Assembly: GCA_025766275.1 (NCBI GenBank)
Contig: JAFKAC010000148.1
Location: 50,683 to 114,682 of the forward strand
Length of the DNA stretch: 64,000 nucleotides
Reading direction: 5' to 3'
Source: Lactarius indigo
Taxonomy: Eukaryota > Basidiomycota > Agaricomycetes > Russulales > Russulaceae
This document shows, piece after piece, positions 36,258 through 49,000 of this stretch (its first letter is position 1; every line of letters starts with the position of its first letter). The notes under the pieces were generated by a model, which did not search any database, was not told the origin of the DNA, and was given only the letters and a program-made list of their open reading frames with translations. A program made the translations under genes and the position numbers.

Positions 36258-38079
36258 TCATTCATCCTCTGCGTCCACGTCGTCGTCGTCGTCGGTCCCG
36301 ATCCAGTTCTCAGAGTCGGTCGAGTTATACTCCTCCAATGCCTCTCTCCGTATAAGTCTATGTCTATGCCCGTGGTCCGAAAAGAACCACCGGTGGGGGT
36401 GAGTTTCCGTATCGCCAAGGCACCATGCGACGAAGCGCTCGCCGTCTTCATCCTCTTCTGCGATCTCAATATTCCACCCTAGGTAGAGGCATGTATCGTC
36501 GACGAGCGCCGAGAGCCCTTCTTCATGAGAGTATTGCACGTCGTACATCTCGATCATGCCGTACGTGGCGCCACGGCGCAAGAGCATGTCAGTTGCGGGT
36601 TCTGGGTCGAGCGGAGTGGCGGCACGGTGCGCAGGGGGCTCCCAACCAGGCATGACCCATTCACCTTCGTACTCGTCGTCGGAAGTATTATCGTATCCCT
36701 GAAATAGGTCTTCGTCTTCGTCGTCGTCGTCGTCGTCATACATAACGTCAAGGGGCCACCCGTCAGAGTAGTCCTCATCGTCTTCCGCGCCGGACTCGCT
36801 ATCGCTTTGTAATTGAGGGAATATTTCGGCCCATGGATCCTCCAGGTCTGGGGGCGGTGACGGTCGTAATAAGTCAGTCGGATTCTTTGGCCGGGCCGTG
36901 GCAAGAATGAAAGAAGATTCTTGAGGACAAAAGAGGCAATGGGCGAGACCGAATTACAGTGCGACAGAATGGGCATGTCTTCTTGCGAAGAATGAGGGGT
37001 AAAGGTTCGTCCATCTCCATTTCGTCTTGAGGTACAGGGGCGTTGCGGAACCAATCTTGAAGACACCCTTGACAGAGGACATGACCACAGGGGTAAAGAC
37101 TGGAAGAACAACTTGAGTGTGAATACAAGCAGACTTTTTAATCCGCTCACGCAAAAGGTTTGGTAAGCGTGTCTATGCAGATCTGGCATTGCAATGACCC
37201 CTCAATGTTGGACGCAAGCTAGGCAAGTGTTATCCTTAGTTGATGTCGCAAAGTGAGATGTTATACCTCGTCAGACTCTCTGAATTTCGTTTTCAACGCG
37301 TCCATCTGAGACAGTTGCTCTTTTTGAGTCTTTGACAAGAGTCGATTAGAAATTGTAACGTAGCATCGCCGTGATTGACAAACCTGATGCATTGAAAGCA
37401 GGTCATTCTCCAAAGACATAAGTCTGATACCGATATCAGAAAGGTAAAAAATGGAGGGGGGGGAGGGGGGCGACCAGTCCAACCCACATTTGCTTGCTTT
37501 TCGATCGTTCTCTTTTGAACCGTTGCTTGCTGGATAGATGCCATGAGTTCCATTCGTGGGTCGCAAAAGAGGCAGGTAGAGAAAGGGGCAGACCTTCTTG
37601 AGTGTCTCCAGCTCTTTCTTCATCCTGTTGAACTCCATGGTAGCAATGGGGCCACTGTAGCTAGCCTGCGGCCCCGCGTCATCGTCAGATGCTGCAGCGA
37701 CGCTTGGTACTTTGGTGGAGGGGCGTCTACCCTCACGGGATATTGTGCGCGCTAGGGAGGTCGCGTCTGGAAACGTCCGCGAAACGTCGTGCTTATACTT
37801 GTGAGACTTGTGCGCGCGCTCCACAATTGGGTCGACGGATGGTCCTGGATGGTGGCCAGAAGTTGAGGGAATGTTCGGGGACGAGGAGAAAGTCTTCTTC
37901 TTTCGACGACGGTTCTCGCCTCTTGACATGGGGGTGTTGTCGTCATCGGACAACATGCGGGCTTGCTCACGAGATTTTCCGCGGTTTCTCTTTACCAGGA
38001 AGGGGCGGTCAGGTCCGGCGGTGGAGTTCTCGCGCACATGAGAAGGCCGGCGCCGATGATTTAAAGCGCTGGACTCCAT
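36258..38079 (-). CDS. RING-finger E3 ligase with coiled coil and acidic C-terminus
   Basis: ATG at 38079 (MESSALNHRRRPSHVREN) opens a basic, Ser-rich N-terminus, then a coiled coil (ATMEFNRMKKELETLKK, QKEQLSQMDALKTKFRESDE). The RING finger is LQCQICIDTLTKPFA, then after an intron YPCGHVLCQGCLQDWFRNAP and KKTCPFCRTVIRSRPLPL, giving C-x2-C, C-x-H-x2-C-x2-C and C-x2-C. The frame then fails for 73 bp (36885-36957) and resumes as NPTDLLRPSPPPDLEDPWAE, followed by a long acidic tail ending DDDDDVDAEDE. The 73 bp may be an intron or coding sequence with two missing bases; see findings. Substrate unknown. It converges on DOA10. Confidence 0.78.
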
Positions 38080-38415
38080 CGTCAGGGGTACCGACAGCAA
38101 TTGATTATAGAGGGATGAGACAAGTGCTATCAATCGAAGCATGCTTGAGCACAAATAGGGTTGAGCGGTGAAGGGCTCACTGACTCAGGAATTTTGTAGG
38201 GGTCTCAGAGCAGGTAGTGGTGGCTGTTGTCCTCAATGCACCAAATTGGTTCGCCTCGGCGAGCGGATCCACAGGTTTGCGGTGAGGCAAGCAATCACGT
38301 CACGTGCCTGAATTTCATGTGACGTTTATCTTTACTGTAAGATCACGGAGCTATCCTATCCTACGCTAGGGCGACGTCTGAAACATCAGCCTAAGACCTA
38401 GAAGTAGCACGGTAT
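38080..38415. other. Intergenic gap upstream of the RING gene
   Basis: About 340 bp between the start of the RING gene and the stop of the RidA gene, both on the minus strand. It must hold the RING promoter and the RidA terminator region. No motif stands out. Confidence 0.4.
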
Positions 38416-38977
38416 TCAGTTCTCTACGACTTCGGCCACACACTCGATTTCCACATCTGCCCCGAGAGGAAGAGCAGCGACCCCGATACATGTTCTCGCT
38501 GGAAATTTTCCTTTTTCGAAAAACTGCAGTAAACTCATTAGCGGATACTGAACACATTCTGGGCAGATCGTGGTGTCTTAACCTCCGCGTAGGCCTCATT
38601 CATGGGTCTAAAGTCTCGCGCCAGGTTGGTCAAATAGATATTTGCCTTGACGATATGTTCCAGACCAGAGCCGGACGCCTGTAACACTTTCCCCAGGTTA
38701 TGCAGTGCTGCACGCTGCAATTTTTCGTTGGTACGTTATATTTTTACAGAACTAGGTTAGGCTCACTGTTTGCTCTTTTACGTCCCCCACCAACTTAGAT
38801 TCCCTATTTACGCCAATGTTTCCAGAAGCGTAGACGGTGCCATTAGATACCACAGCTTGGGCTGGATTGGGTCGATAAGATCTATTTAGACTCAGTCGAG
38901 ATGCTACAGTAACATCACCTACAAAAGATGGGAAGCGGGGGAAGAGCCTCTTCTGTGAAAATGATTTTTTTAACCAT
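38416..38977 (-). CDS. RidA/YjgF/Mmf1 family enamine/imine deaminase
   Basis: ATG at 38977 gives MVKKIIFTEEALPPLPIF; an intron (GTGATG..AAATAG) leads to RPNPAQAVVSNGTVYASGN, IGVNRES, then QRAALHNLGKVLQASGSGLE, HIVKANIYLTNLARDFRPMN and, after a further intron, FPARTCIGVAALPLGADVEI with the stop after VAEVVEN. All RidA landmarks are present, including the catalytic arginine in PARTC and the terminal glutamate in VEIECVA. These enzymes hydrolyse reactive 2-aminoacrylate and related imines made by PLP enzymes; fungal Mmf1/Hmf1 act in mitochondria or cytosol. A mitochondrial presequence is not obvious, so a cytosolic location is more likely. Three introns are inferred. Confidence 0.88.
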
Positions 38978-39199
38978 GGTGGACTAGATATAAGAAAGAC
39001 TACCCGAGATCAGATGGGTAATCGGTGTCAATCACTCGGTCTGCTTATAAATCACCGACACGGGGCTCTTCAGCTAAAACGGTGATGACCACCAAGCGAA
39101 TGCTTCAACTGTTCAGCGCAAGGCTATAACCTTCTTCTTACAAGTGGTTTAAATGACAAATTTCACCGTATTACAACTGCCACTCTCATAACCTCATCA
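38978..39199. other. Divergent gap between RidA and the OYE locus
   Basis: Short non-coding stretch with no clear motif. It should contain the RidA promoter. Confidence 0.35.
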
Positions 39200-40469
39200 C
39201 CACTCAGTCACGTCCTCGTTCGTCTACTCTTTTCCAACCCGCATCGGGGCTACCAACCTTCAGCGCTTCAGCACCGAGTCGTGATGGCTCTTTTGACACA
39301 TCTCCTGCGAATAGGGAACACATCTACGGTGAAATTTCCAAGATATACTACATGCAGCGTTCGAGTGTACGAACGCTCATAATATCAGGGGCCACTCGTT
39401 CCTCAAGCAGCGTGATATGCGAACGTGTCAAGTATTTGGAACGATGTGCAAGTTTCTGGATGGAAAACGGTCTATATTTTCCACGTCCTATGACTGCTGC
39501 GCGCTGATTTTCTGCACGAAGATTACGGATGCCTTTCACGTCAACGGCTCCTACATCTTCCTCCAACTTTGGGCCCTTGGACGTACCGTATTGCTGATCC
39601 TGCCGTCCTCGAGAAGAGGGGTGGCTTTGATCTCGTTGCCCCTAGCCCTATCTCCCTCCGTATTGGCGGGCTACATTCTGGCGACGAAGTAGTAATTGTT
39701 CCGCGCGAACTCACGGTTGCGGAGGTTAAAGAATACGTTTCAACTGTACTCCAAGGCAGAAGACAACGTTATCGAGGCAGGCTTCGACGGCGTGGAGGTA
39801 CATGCAGCCAATGACTACCTCCTGGACCAGTTTTTGCAGACGGTGTCAAATGGACGGACGGGTGAATGTGGGAGGTCTGTAGACTGCCGTGAGCGCTTCC
39901 TTCTCGAGGTGATCGACGCGGCCGTGGAGACGGAAAGGACGGCCGTCTGCATCAACCCCTGGTTCAAATTCCAGGGTGAGGAATGGTGCTTCCCAAGCCC
40001 CTAATGCAGCTTTATAGGACCCATTTCCCACTTCACACCTTCATTGAACGCATCCATGATGCTCACCCGAATTTCGCTTACATTCACGTTGTCAAGCCGC
40101 GCATCGATAGCATCATCAACGGAGACGTCACAGACGAAAAACCGCCTCAATCAAAAGGGGTATCGCGGAATATCTGGGGTGATCGCCCTTATATCGCGGC
40201 AGGTGGCATGGACCTCGCTCCTGCAATTGACACGGTGGAGAAGTACGGAGGTTGGGTCGCATTTGGTCGCCACTTCAAAGTCATTCCAAACGTGAGTCGT
40301 CTTGGCAATTAGTCGAGCCATTTCTCAGACCACAGCAGCCCGACTTTCCTTTGCGCCTGAAGGAGGGGCTCTGACGCGCTATAACCGCGACACTTCCTAC
40401 ACTATGGAGGCTGCGGTGGGATACATCGATTACCCGTTCGCCAATAACGTTGTCGCTCTGCAGGCATAG
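39200..40469 (+). pseudogene. Old-yellow-enzyme (FMN-dependent ene-reductase) locus with several frame breaks
   Basis: OYE blocks appear in order but in different frames: RIGATNLQ, ALQHRVVMALLTHLL, YYMQRSSVRTLIISGAT, FLQLWALGRT, IADPAVLEKRGGFDLVAPSP, RELTVAEVKEYVS, IEAGFDGVEVHAANDYLLDQ, FLQTVSN, then FIERIHDAHPNFAYIHVVKP, IAAGGMDLAPAIDTVEKYGG, PDFPLRLKEG and LTRYNRDTSYTMEAAVGYID with a stop at 40467-40469. Real OYEs use FMN and NADPH to reduce activated alkenes. Two changes can be introns (GGTGAGG..TTATAG near 39975-40017; GTGAGT..CCACAG near 40291-40335). At least four others, near 39242, 39590, 39748 and 40366, cannot, because the residues on both sides are adjacent in the family. No good start codon is seen. 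It is either a decaying gene or carries indel errors. Confidence 0.7.
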
Positions 40470-40743
40470 TGATACGTGGCCCAGGGTGGATGAGTGATAG
40501 CGTGACTTAGGCCCCATAGAAAACGGCATTACACTGTACTTTAATTAATGCAAGTGGGTTGTCTACTATCATAATCTGATTTTAACCTGTACCGAAGAAG
40601 GTATTTGGTCAGTAACTTTGATCAAGCTGATCTATCTATCAGGCGATCTAACTTTTTAACTCCTACCCAATCTAAGTCCGCCCACAAGTTTTTCTCCTTC
40701 ATACCACCAACAACCACATTCACAACAAAGAGAGATAACAAGA
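40470..40743. promoter_or_regulatory. Upstream region of argininosuccinate synthase
   Basis: 270 bp before the ASS start codon. Its last 100 bp have C/T- and CAA-rich sequence (ACAACCACATTCACAAC) typical of fungal 5' leaders. No operator is recognised. Confidence 0.4.
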
Positions 40744-42428
40744 ATGTCCTCCTCGAAAGGTCGTGTTCTCTTAGCTTACTCTGGAGGACTAGGTTTGTGC
40801 CTTCGTTGTCACGGGTATCTGCAATTGCTGAGTCGTTTCTAGACACTTCATGTATCCTTGCCTGGCTCATTGAAGAAGGGTACGAAGTCTACGCATTCAT
40901 GGCAGACATCGGTCAGGAAGAGGTAATCTGCGACCCAAATCAATGACGAGCGCTTATCATTTTCCATAAAGGACTTCGAGTCTGCTCGTAAGAAAGCCCT
41001 TGCTGTCGGAGCAAAGAAGTTCTTCCTTGAGGTTCGCCGGGGTGGCCCAGTCCTTGCCATGGATACGCTAATTGGGTGGCGGCCCATAGGATCTTAAGCG
41101 CGAGTTTGTTACCGAACTCATCTATCCAGCTGTTCAAGCCAATGCCATCTACGAGGTTAGCTTTTTGCCCTCACGTGTATCAAAGGCACTATCTAACTCG
41201 TCTGTTCCCCTCTAGAATGTGTACCTTCTTGGAACTTCGCTAGCACGTCCCGTCATTGCTCGTGGAATGATCGCTATCGCAGATAAGGAAGGTTGCGAGT
41301 ATGCGCGTCTGCCAAATACGAAGCTACTATCCTCAGCTTTCACTTTTCAGTTTCGTATCCCATGGCTGCACGGGGAAAGGAAACGACCAAGTCCGATTTG
41401 AGCTCGCATTCTACGGTCTCAAGCCCGACATCAAGGTCATAGCCCCGTGGCGAATTCCTGGTATGTACAGATCCATTCCCATGCCAGGTTCGATGACCCT
41501 CGACGCTTTGTGCATCGACCACATGCAGAGTTCTATCACCGATTCGCGGGTCGCCAAGCATTACTCTCCTACGCTGCCGAGAAGCAGATTCCTGTAACAC
41601 AAACGGTTGCTAAACCATGGTCTACTGACGAGAACCTCTTCCACATCTCTTACGAAGCAGGGATTCTGGAAGATCCGAACATCACACCGCCCGCTGATAT
41701 GTGGAAGCTCACCTCCTCGCTTGGTGATGCGCCTACTTCCCCCGAATCCATTTCGATTGAATTCAAGGCTGGTCTACCGGTGAAAGTGGTTGTAGGCTCG
41801 GAGACGCACACGGACGCGGTCGACATTTTCCTTGTCTTAAACTCACTAGGTCGTAAGCACGGTATCGGACGCATCGACATTGTCGAGAACCGCTTCATTG
41901 GCGTCAAGTCGCGCGGATGTTATGAGTCTCCTGGAGCTACAATCCTACGCGTGGCTCACATTGATCTAGAGGGTTTGACACTCGATCGAAACGTCCGTGC
42001 GCTTCGCGACCAATTTGTCACCATCGAGTTGGGGCGCATCTTGTACAACGGCCACTTTTTCACCCCAGAACGCGAGTTTGTCACGAGCGCTATCCCCGCT
42101 AGCCAACGTACGGTGAATGGAGTCGTCCGTTTAAAATTGTACAAGGGAAATGTGGTTGTTGAGGGCCGTTCGTCAGACGAGGTAAGTTACAAGATCGGTT
42201 CCATTTGCCTCAACACCGACGGTTTATGTAGGGTCTATACGACGAGAAGCAATCGTCGATGGACGAATTGGGAGGGTTTGAGCCGACCGATACAACGGGT
42301 TTCATTCAGATCGAGTCTATTCGCATTAAAAAGTATGTCGTGCATTGTTCTACTGTTGATTCGATCTTTACCGCCATTGGCCCTAGATGGGCACAAGCGA
42401 ACCTCCTCAAGGGTCGAAGTGGGGTTGA
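40744..42428 (+). CDS. ARG1: Argininosuccinate synthase
   Basis: The start reads [16 protein letters not shown] and, after an intron, [20 protein letters not shown], giving the ATP-pyrophosphatase P-loop SGGLDTS. Next come [97 protein letters not shown] and [20 protein letters not shown], all in standard order. The C-terminal part includes [19 protein letters not shown]. The last intron appears to start after IRIKKY and end CCCTAG, giving a short tail to the stop at 42426-42428. The enzyme joins citrulline and aspartate to form argininosuccinate in the cytosol. Introns include one with a weak GTTCGC donor before DLKREFV. Length is normal for the family. Confidence 0.93.
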
Positions 42429-42712
42429 GCCAAAGGACGTATATGGCGTTCGTGTCTGAATGCTACTGTACCGAGTATCAAAGGATGAATTAGGTGTTGC
42501 TGTGTGTACCAATCTACAATCATAACGTACGAGTTCTTAGACACGGAATGCCCACGCTTGTTTCCGAATCAGGAAGTCTCGCGGGAACGGACATGGCTCC
42601 GGGGCTCTGTGGCGGGTTTTACCACATCATCCGCACTGTACTTGAGCTTGAGCTTGAGCGCTCGAGCATTGAATTTTGTTCATATTCTATCGTATCGATC
42701 CGACTCTTTTGA
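42429..42712. promoter_or_regulatory. Gap between ASS and VPS34
   Basis: 284 bp between the ASS stop and the VPS34 start on the same strand. It includes a small direct repeat (TTGAGC x3 at about 42640-42660). No other motif. Confidence 0.4.
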
Positions 42713-45700
42713 ATGGATAAGGAAAACAAGGAAGATTTCAGTTTTGGTCGCTCTTGCGATCTGAAGGTTCCTGTCACCTTTCGAATGTCGGTAATTGTTT
42801 CGCAAGAAAGTCGTTGCCATTGTACTGACTCAGTTGCAGATCTCAGCTCGAGGGCGTGCGTCACCCTCGACCTTTTACAGAGCTTATCGAAAGACCAGAG
42901 TTACTCTTCCACGGGGTTCAATCCCCGTTCGTCCAGTTACTACACGGTGTCCTGTGGCCCACGGCAGCTGACGGCTCTTTTTAGCACGCCTTCAGACCTC
43001 TATGTTACCTGCCAGCTCCTCGCAGACAATAAGCCACTCACCATTCCATTCCGGACGTCCTACAAGGCATTCAAGAATAGCTATACGTCAGTGTCGTACT
43101 GAACACACTTGGTGTGCATCTTTTGTTGACCATCTCCCATTAGATGGAACGAGTGGATTACACTACCAATTCGTTATTGCGATCTCCCTCTCAGTTCGCA
43201 AATCACATTTACCGTATGGGACATAGCTGGTCCTCGTGCAGCGGTGCCAGTGGGTGGCACGACTTTCAGGTTATTCAGCAAGAAATGGCACGTAGTGGCT
43301 TCAGGATTTGTGTTATTATACCCGAGGTTGATTGGTAATTCTTGCGGCTGGTAGGACGTTAAGGAGGGGCAAGCACCGAATGTTGTTATGGCTTGGAAAG
43401 GAAGCCGATGGGAGTCTGGAGACCACAACCCCGAGCAAGTCGGGAACTAGAGATGAGATGGGGAGATTGGAAAAGGTGCGATACCCGGCCACCGACTATG
43501 GAGCAAAACTTAGGCTTGGCGCAGCTTGTGAAGAAGCACGAACGTGGGGACATGCCAAAGTCAGAGTGGCTGGATAAGTTAGTATTCCGAAGGATGTCAG
43601 AAATTCATGCGGTGCGTTTATTCCTGCGCTGTCTCGTGTTGTCGACACGGCTAAGTGCAATGAAGGTGGAGACCGAGAAATCGAACAGTCTCTACCTTTA
43701 TATTGACTTGCCACGCTTCGATTTCCCTATCATATTCAGCGAGCTTGTACGGTTACTCTCTATGACTGCACATTGCTACCCTTCCCTGATTGGTCTCCAT
43801 GTAGGAAGCTGTGGCTTCGACCTCCCAATCGCCTGCCTTGCCACCTGTGACGCACGCGCCAATTCCTCCGCTACTCCCCGCGTCGTTTCACACCGATCCA
43901 TACATGTGGGCTGTCGTAGACCCGGACATCCCTCGCGACAATCCCGTCGAAGATAAGCATCGTCGCCTTGTGCGCAGTCACCGCAGTAGCCCCTATGACC
44001 GCGAATTGAAGCCCAACACAAAGTTGCGAGACGAGCTTGGCGTGCGCTTCATTCTCATTGTGGCTAGGCGCACACTCAAGGAATAGTTTTATCTTATAGG
44101 TCATTCTAGGCTATGAGCCGAGTAGAGTCCTCACATCTGAGGAGAAGGATCTCGTCTGGAAATATCGTTTCTACCTTGCTCGAGACAAACGTGGGCTCAC
44201 CAAGTTTGTCAAATCGGTGACTTGGCGGGACCCAATGGAGGTCAAGCAGGCGGTGGAAGAGCTGCTTCCTATGTGGACAGAGATCGACACAGATGACGCG
44301 CTAGAGCTTCTTGGCCCTAGTACTGTCGACTCGCGAGTGCGGGCTTTTGCAGTCAAACAACTCGCCAGAGCAGATGACGACGTGAGTGTGATATCCCGCG
44401 CAGTGGGATCCGCCTTGACTTGATATATCCAGGAGCTCATGTTATATCTGTTGCAACTGGTACAAGCCCTCAAATTTGAAAGTTCGGCCAGCGACACAAG
44501 ATCCTCGCGGTCGACCGCGAGCGCTGTATCGTATGATGACAGTGGCCTGGCAGACTTTCTGGTGACCCGCGCAGTGAAGAATCGCGTCCTCGAGTATAGG
44601 TTGTACTGGTATTTGACTGTGGAGGTTGCCCTGGAGGATCGCTTGATGGGGAAGATGTATGGTAAAGTCATCTTCAAATTCCTAAAGCAGTTGCAAGAGG
44701 TACAGATTTTACTTCGCTGCAATTTTGCGTACTGGGGCTTAGCCTTTGCTTTTCAGTCAGAGAACGGTAAGGAGCGCAAAGAACTCCTTGGCCGCCAGGC
44801 GGAATTGGTCACTTCGCTCGCAAAACGTGCGAAGGAGTTTAGTAATCCGAAGGAGCCGCGACCCAAGAGAATCGAGAAGCTGCGATCTTTCCTTGCTGAT
44901 TCTCGAAACAATCTCCTTTCGATGGCTCCCCTACCGCTTCCCCTCAACGGCAATGTTGAAGTGGTAGGTATTATACCAGAAAAGGCTTCGATCTTCAAGT
45001 CCAGTTTGTCTCCGCTATTACTGTATTTCAGCTGTTCCGACGGTTCAGAGTACCCCATCATTTTTAAGGATGGGGACGACTTGCGGCAGGATCAGCTCGT
45101 CATCCAGCTATTCACTCTCATGGATCGGCTGCTCCGTCAAGAAAATCTTGATGTAAAGCTAACGCCATATCCGGTACTGGCCACGGGACCGCAGCAGGGC
45201 ATGATGCAATTCATCCCAAGCAAGACCATTGCAAACATCGTTAGTGAGAATGGGTCGCTCCTGAATTATATGCGGGCGCATTACCCCGACGAGGGTAGCG
45301 TTGGGACGTATGGCGTTGATCCGGTCGTCATTGACACATTTGTCCGTAGCTGTGGTAAGTGCAATGACTCGTGAGCTGTATCCCTCATTTCACGTGCGTC
45401 TCAGCGGGGTATTGTGTCGTCACATATATATTGGGTGTTGGGGATCGCCATCTTGATAATCTACTCGTCGCACCAGATGGTAAGCCCGTCGTGTGTCAAT
45501 ATGGGTTGATGGGCTGAAGGCTAGCTCAGGTCATTTCTTTCATGTTGATTTTGGCTATATCCTTGGGCATGATCCAAAGCTGTATCCACCTGCGGTAAAG
45601 GTTTGCAAAGAGATGGTCGATGGCATGGGAGGGGTGCACTCGCAACACTACGCCCGCTTCACGAACTTCTGCTTTACGGCGTTCAGCATTCTACGGCAGA

Positions 45701-45918
45701 GTGCAAATCTCATTCTCAACCTCGTTACCCTCATGGTCGATGCCAACGTACCCGATATAAAGGGTCGCAATGTGCACGAGTTATTGCAGGAGAAGTTTAT
45801 GCCCGATCTCACGGAGGAAGAAGCAATCAAGCATTTCGAGACCCTCTTGAATGAGACATCTTATTTCACCAAGGTAGTGGATCGGTTCCACGACATCGCA
45901 CAGTATTGGAGGAGCTAG
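42713..45918 (+). CDS. VPS34: Class III phosphatidylinositol 3-kinase VPS34
   Basis: ATG at 42713 starts [20 protein letters not shown]. The C2 domain continues with [40 protein letters not shown], and [20 protein letters not shown]. The helical PIK domain includes [20 protein letters not shown] and [20 protein letters not shown]. The kinase domain has [20 protein letters not shown] (ATP lysine in IFK), [23 protein letters not shown] (catalytic loop) and [14 protein letters not shown] (DFG and activation loop), and ends [18 protein letters not shown]. It makes PI3P on endosomes and autophagosomes with Vps15. About ten introns of typical size are implied. All catalytic residues are intact and length is normal. 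The next gene starts 101 bp after the stop. Confidence 0.94.
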
Positions 45919-46019
45919 TCGCGTACTACGCTTATGTAAACACTGGAACTTACCGTAGCGGACTTGGAATTATGGATCCATGTCCAAATCTGAAGTTTGG
46001 CGTCTCTGAACAGGATCCA

Positions 46020-49000
46020 ATGGCTCGCGGTGTGGCATCTCCTAGCCCAGCGTCCCTGCCCAAAGTTTCATTCGTTAAAGTCTCTGGAGAAAACTCGACA
46101 ACTCGTTCCGGAGTGCATGACAATCAACAGCGCTCATATGGGTGTACGCGAATGTGCTATTCTCTTGCCTGCGTGCTCATTGTGGTACAGACAATGATTT
46201 CTCGCTGTTTGAAAGGCCACAACACTATATTCGGTACATCGGTATGCCCTCTGAATGGAGGCGCGCTCTAAAAATGACCCTGTGGTACAGAACCACTCGA
46301 AAGTGAACTCGCTGTTCAGGTTGAGTATGACATGGACGAGCAAGGTGCGCGTCCCTTCAGTTGGACCATGTGTGTTGTAGCTATAACTCCGCAGATCAAG
46401 AATGGCTCGATTCCCTTAATGCCGACCGAAAGAAGGAACAACTGGATAAGATATCATATGAGGCATTTGAGATCGTAATGGACAGGTTGGAGAAGGAGTG
46501 GTTCGACTTGGTAAGCGGTGGCTTTCCTTCCTCTTGGCCCTAACTTGTTTGGTGCGCAGACGAAGAACATTCCGAAACCCGACCTGGCACTACCTTCAGA
46601 AGATTCTACTTGTGCAATCTGCGATGACTCAGAGGGAGAGAATACCAACGCAATCGTGTTCTGCGATGGGTGCAACCTAGCTGTTCATCAAGGTTTGCTC
46701 GCGCCTAGTTGGGAGTGATAATTCTAGGTTGAGCGTCGACTGTTCCAGATTGTTATGGCGTCCCTTACATTCCAGAAGGGCAGTGGTTATGTCGAAAGTG
46801 TACAGTGTCGCCGGAGAATGCAGTGGTGCGTCCCCGTTCATTCGGCGCTGGAAGGCTTGATGGCGTTGTGTTAGACTTGTTTTCTGTGCCCAAATGAAGG
46901 CGGTGCATTTAAACAGACTGTGCATGGAGAGTGGGTTCATTTACTGTGCGCGATCTGGATCCCGGAGACCCGAGTCGCGAATGAGGTGTTCATGGAGCCT
47001 ATCACTGGGGTTGAACGCATATCGAAGCAACGTTGGAAACTGGTAAGTGTAAACTTTTTCGCTCTGATTTTTCGGTTCTTAGGACGAATTTCCAGAAATG
47101 CTCGGTTTGTGATATTCGTGAGGGCGCATGCATCCAATGTAGCAAGAACTCCTGTTTCCTGGCCTATCACGTCACTTGCGCGCGCAAACTGAAGTTTCTG
47201 ATGCCGATGAAGGCTTCGTCCGGCTTAGAACCCCCTCCTCTGCAGTGCTTTTGCGAGAAACACATGCCTGTTCGTTGCAACGTTACTTTTCGCATATGTG
47301 TGCTGAGTGCTTTACAAGCGTGAAAGGCTCGAAGCACGCGCAGAGGCACTGAAGGCTGAGGCTGCATCGGAGCACTCTGAGGCAAAGTCGAGCAAGTCAG
47401 CGCGGGCGTATGCCAGGACTTACAAACCTGGCCCGCCTGTCGTGCCTTCGCTCATTCTGTCTCGCATTCTCCAGTACATCAACAAGATCGTTATGCGTAA
47501 GCGTAGCGAGTTCGTTGAATTGGTATGTCGATACTGGAGCCTGAAGCGCGAGGCGCGTAGGGGTGCACCCCTTTTGAGGCGGCTCCATCTGGAGCCCTGG
47601 ACCGCATCAGCTGGAGGTCGTGTGCAAACGGACGAGGAGAAAGTTGCTAAGTTAGACGTGAGTACGGCGTTCCGGAATCGGAGTTGCGCGACCTCATGTG
47701 TGTAACACAGCTAACGAAATGCCTACGCAAAGACCTTGCCGATGTCCGGACTCTCGCCGACCTCAGCCGTAAGCGCGAGAGCCGTAAGCTGAGGCAAGCC
47801 CAAATCGTCCAGGAGATTCTCAGCGAGATCATCTTCGCACACGAGGCAGGGCTTCGCATGACGTTCGAGAACATTGTTGCGTCCGTGCATTTCTCGTTTG
47901 CCTTTGGCCCCTCATAAATGATTATGCTCCAGGTTCGATCGTCAGGGTTTTTTCAAGAATCCTATATCCAAGTCGCAGGTTCCCGACTACTTCGACATTA
48001 TCCAACAACCTATGTGGTGGGGGGCCATTGACGAGAAGCTTGACCGACACGAGTACTGGGATATCGATATTTTCAGGGTATATCTTATATCGTTCCGATT
48101 GTCACAGCAACTGATCTTTTTAGGCCGACGTAAATCTTGTCATTGAAAATGCAATGCGATACAACAAGCCCGGAACGCCATATTATAAGGCAGCGCAACG
48201 CATCAAGTCAAATTCGGCGACCCTGCTGGCGGAACTTGACAACCTGAAAACCCTCGCACCTCTAGAACTTGACGGCCACGACGAGTATACCAAAGTCCTC
48301 TTACAGCGAAACATCTCACCCATTGGCGACCTTGAACCCCCTCTGGCCGTAGTTGATCTGCTTACTTCTTTGGACATCGCTAATGACCTCAGTATTGTCC
48401 TCAAGTCCAACCCACTTCAGTCCCTGCTTGCCTATGAGCTCCCGGAAGCTAAACCACTACCCCTAACCCCAGCACTGCCGACTCCCTCGTCTCGCAAAAC
48501 CAAGCGCGAGCGCAAAGCAGAGCTCGTGAGAAGGCGCGCAGAACGGCGTGCAGCAAGACTTGATACCGGAACCAACTTGAAGCCGGTTGGCCCTTCGATT
48601 AGCGACCACCGCATGACAGAGGAGGTATCGAACACTGGCACAGCACGGACAACAGCAACAGAGGTTGTCTTTGCCAACGTCGATCCGGAGAACTCGTCGG
48701 AAACAGAACAGGTCCTGGGGAAGCGCAAGCGCATCAAGCTTGCTCCATCGCAACATGCCCCAGACGCGGAGGTTTTGACAGACATCAACCCAAAAGCGTC
48801 GTTCGCGTTGTTCGACAAAGGGTGGATCTTGGGTCCCGGTGTGCGCCGACGTCGCGTCGTTCAGCTGCCCCAACCGTTACCGAAGAAGAGGACCAAGGGT
48901 ACGTGACCCTTGCCGTAACTGCCTTGTTCGCATAAGACGGTACGAGACACTGACAGGCCGTAGCATCAAAAACAGACGCAGTCGAGGCGTCCATAGCGGA

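Noticed and set aside
42905..42935. tRNA T-arm-like sequence (GGGGTTCAATCCCC)
   Set aside because: It lies in the VPS34 C2-domain coding exon ([11 protein letters not shown]) and there is no cloverleaf around it.
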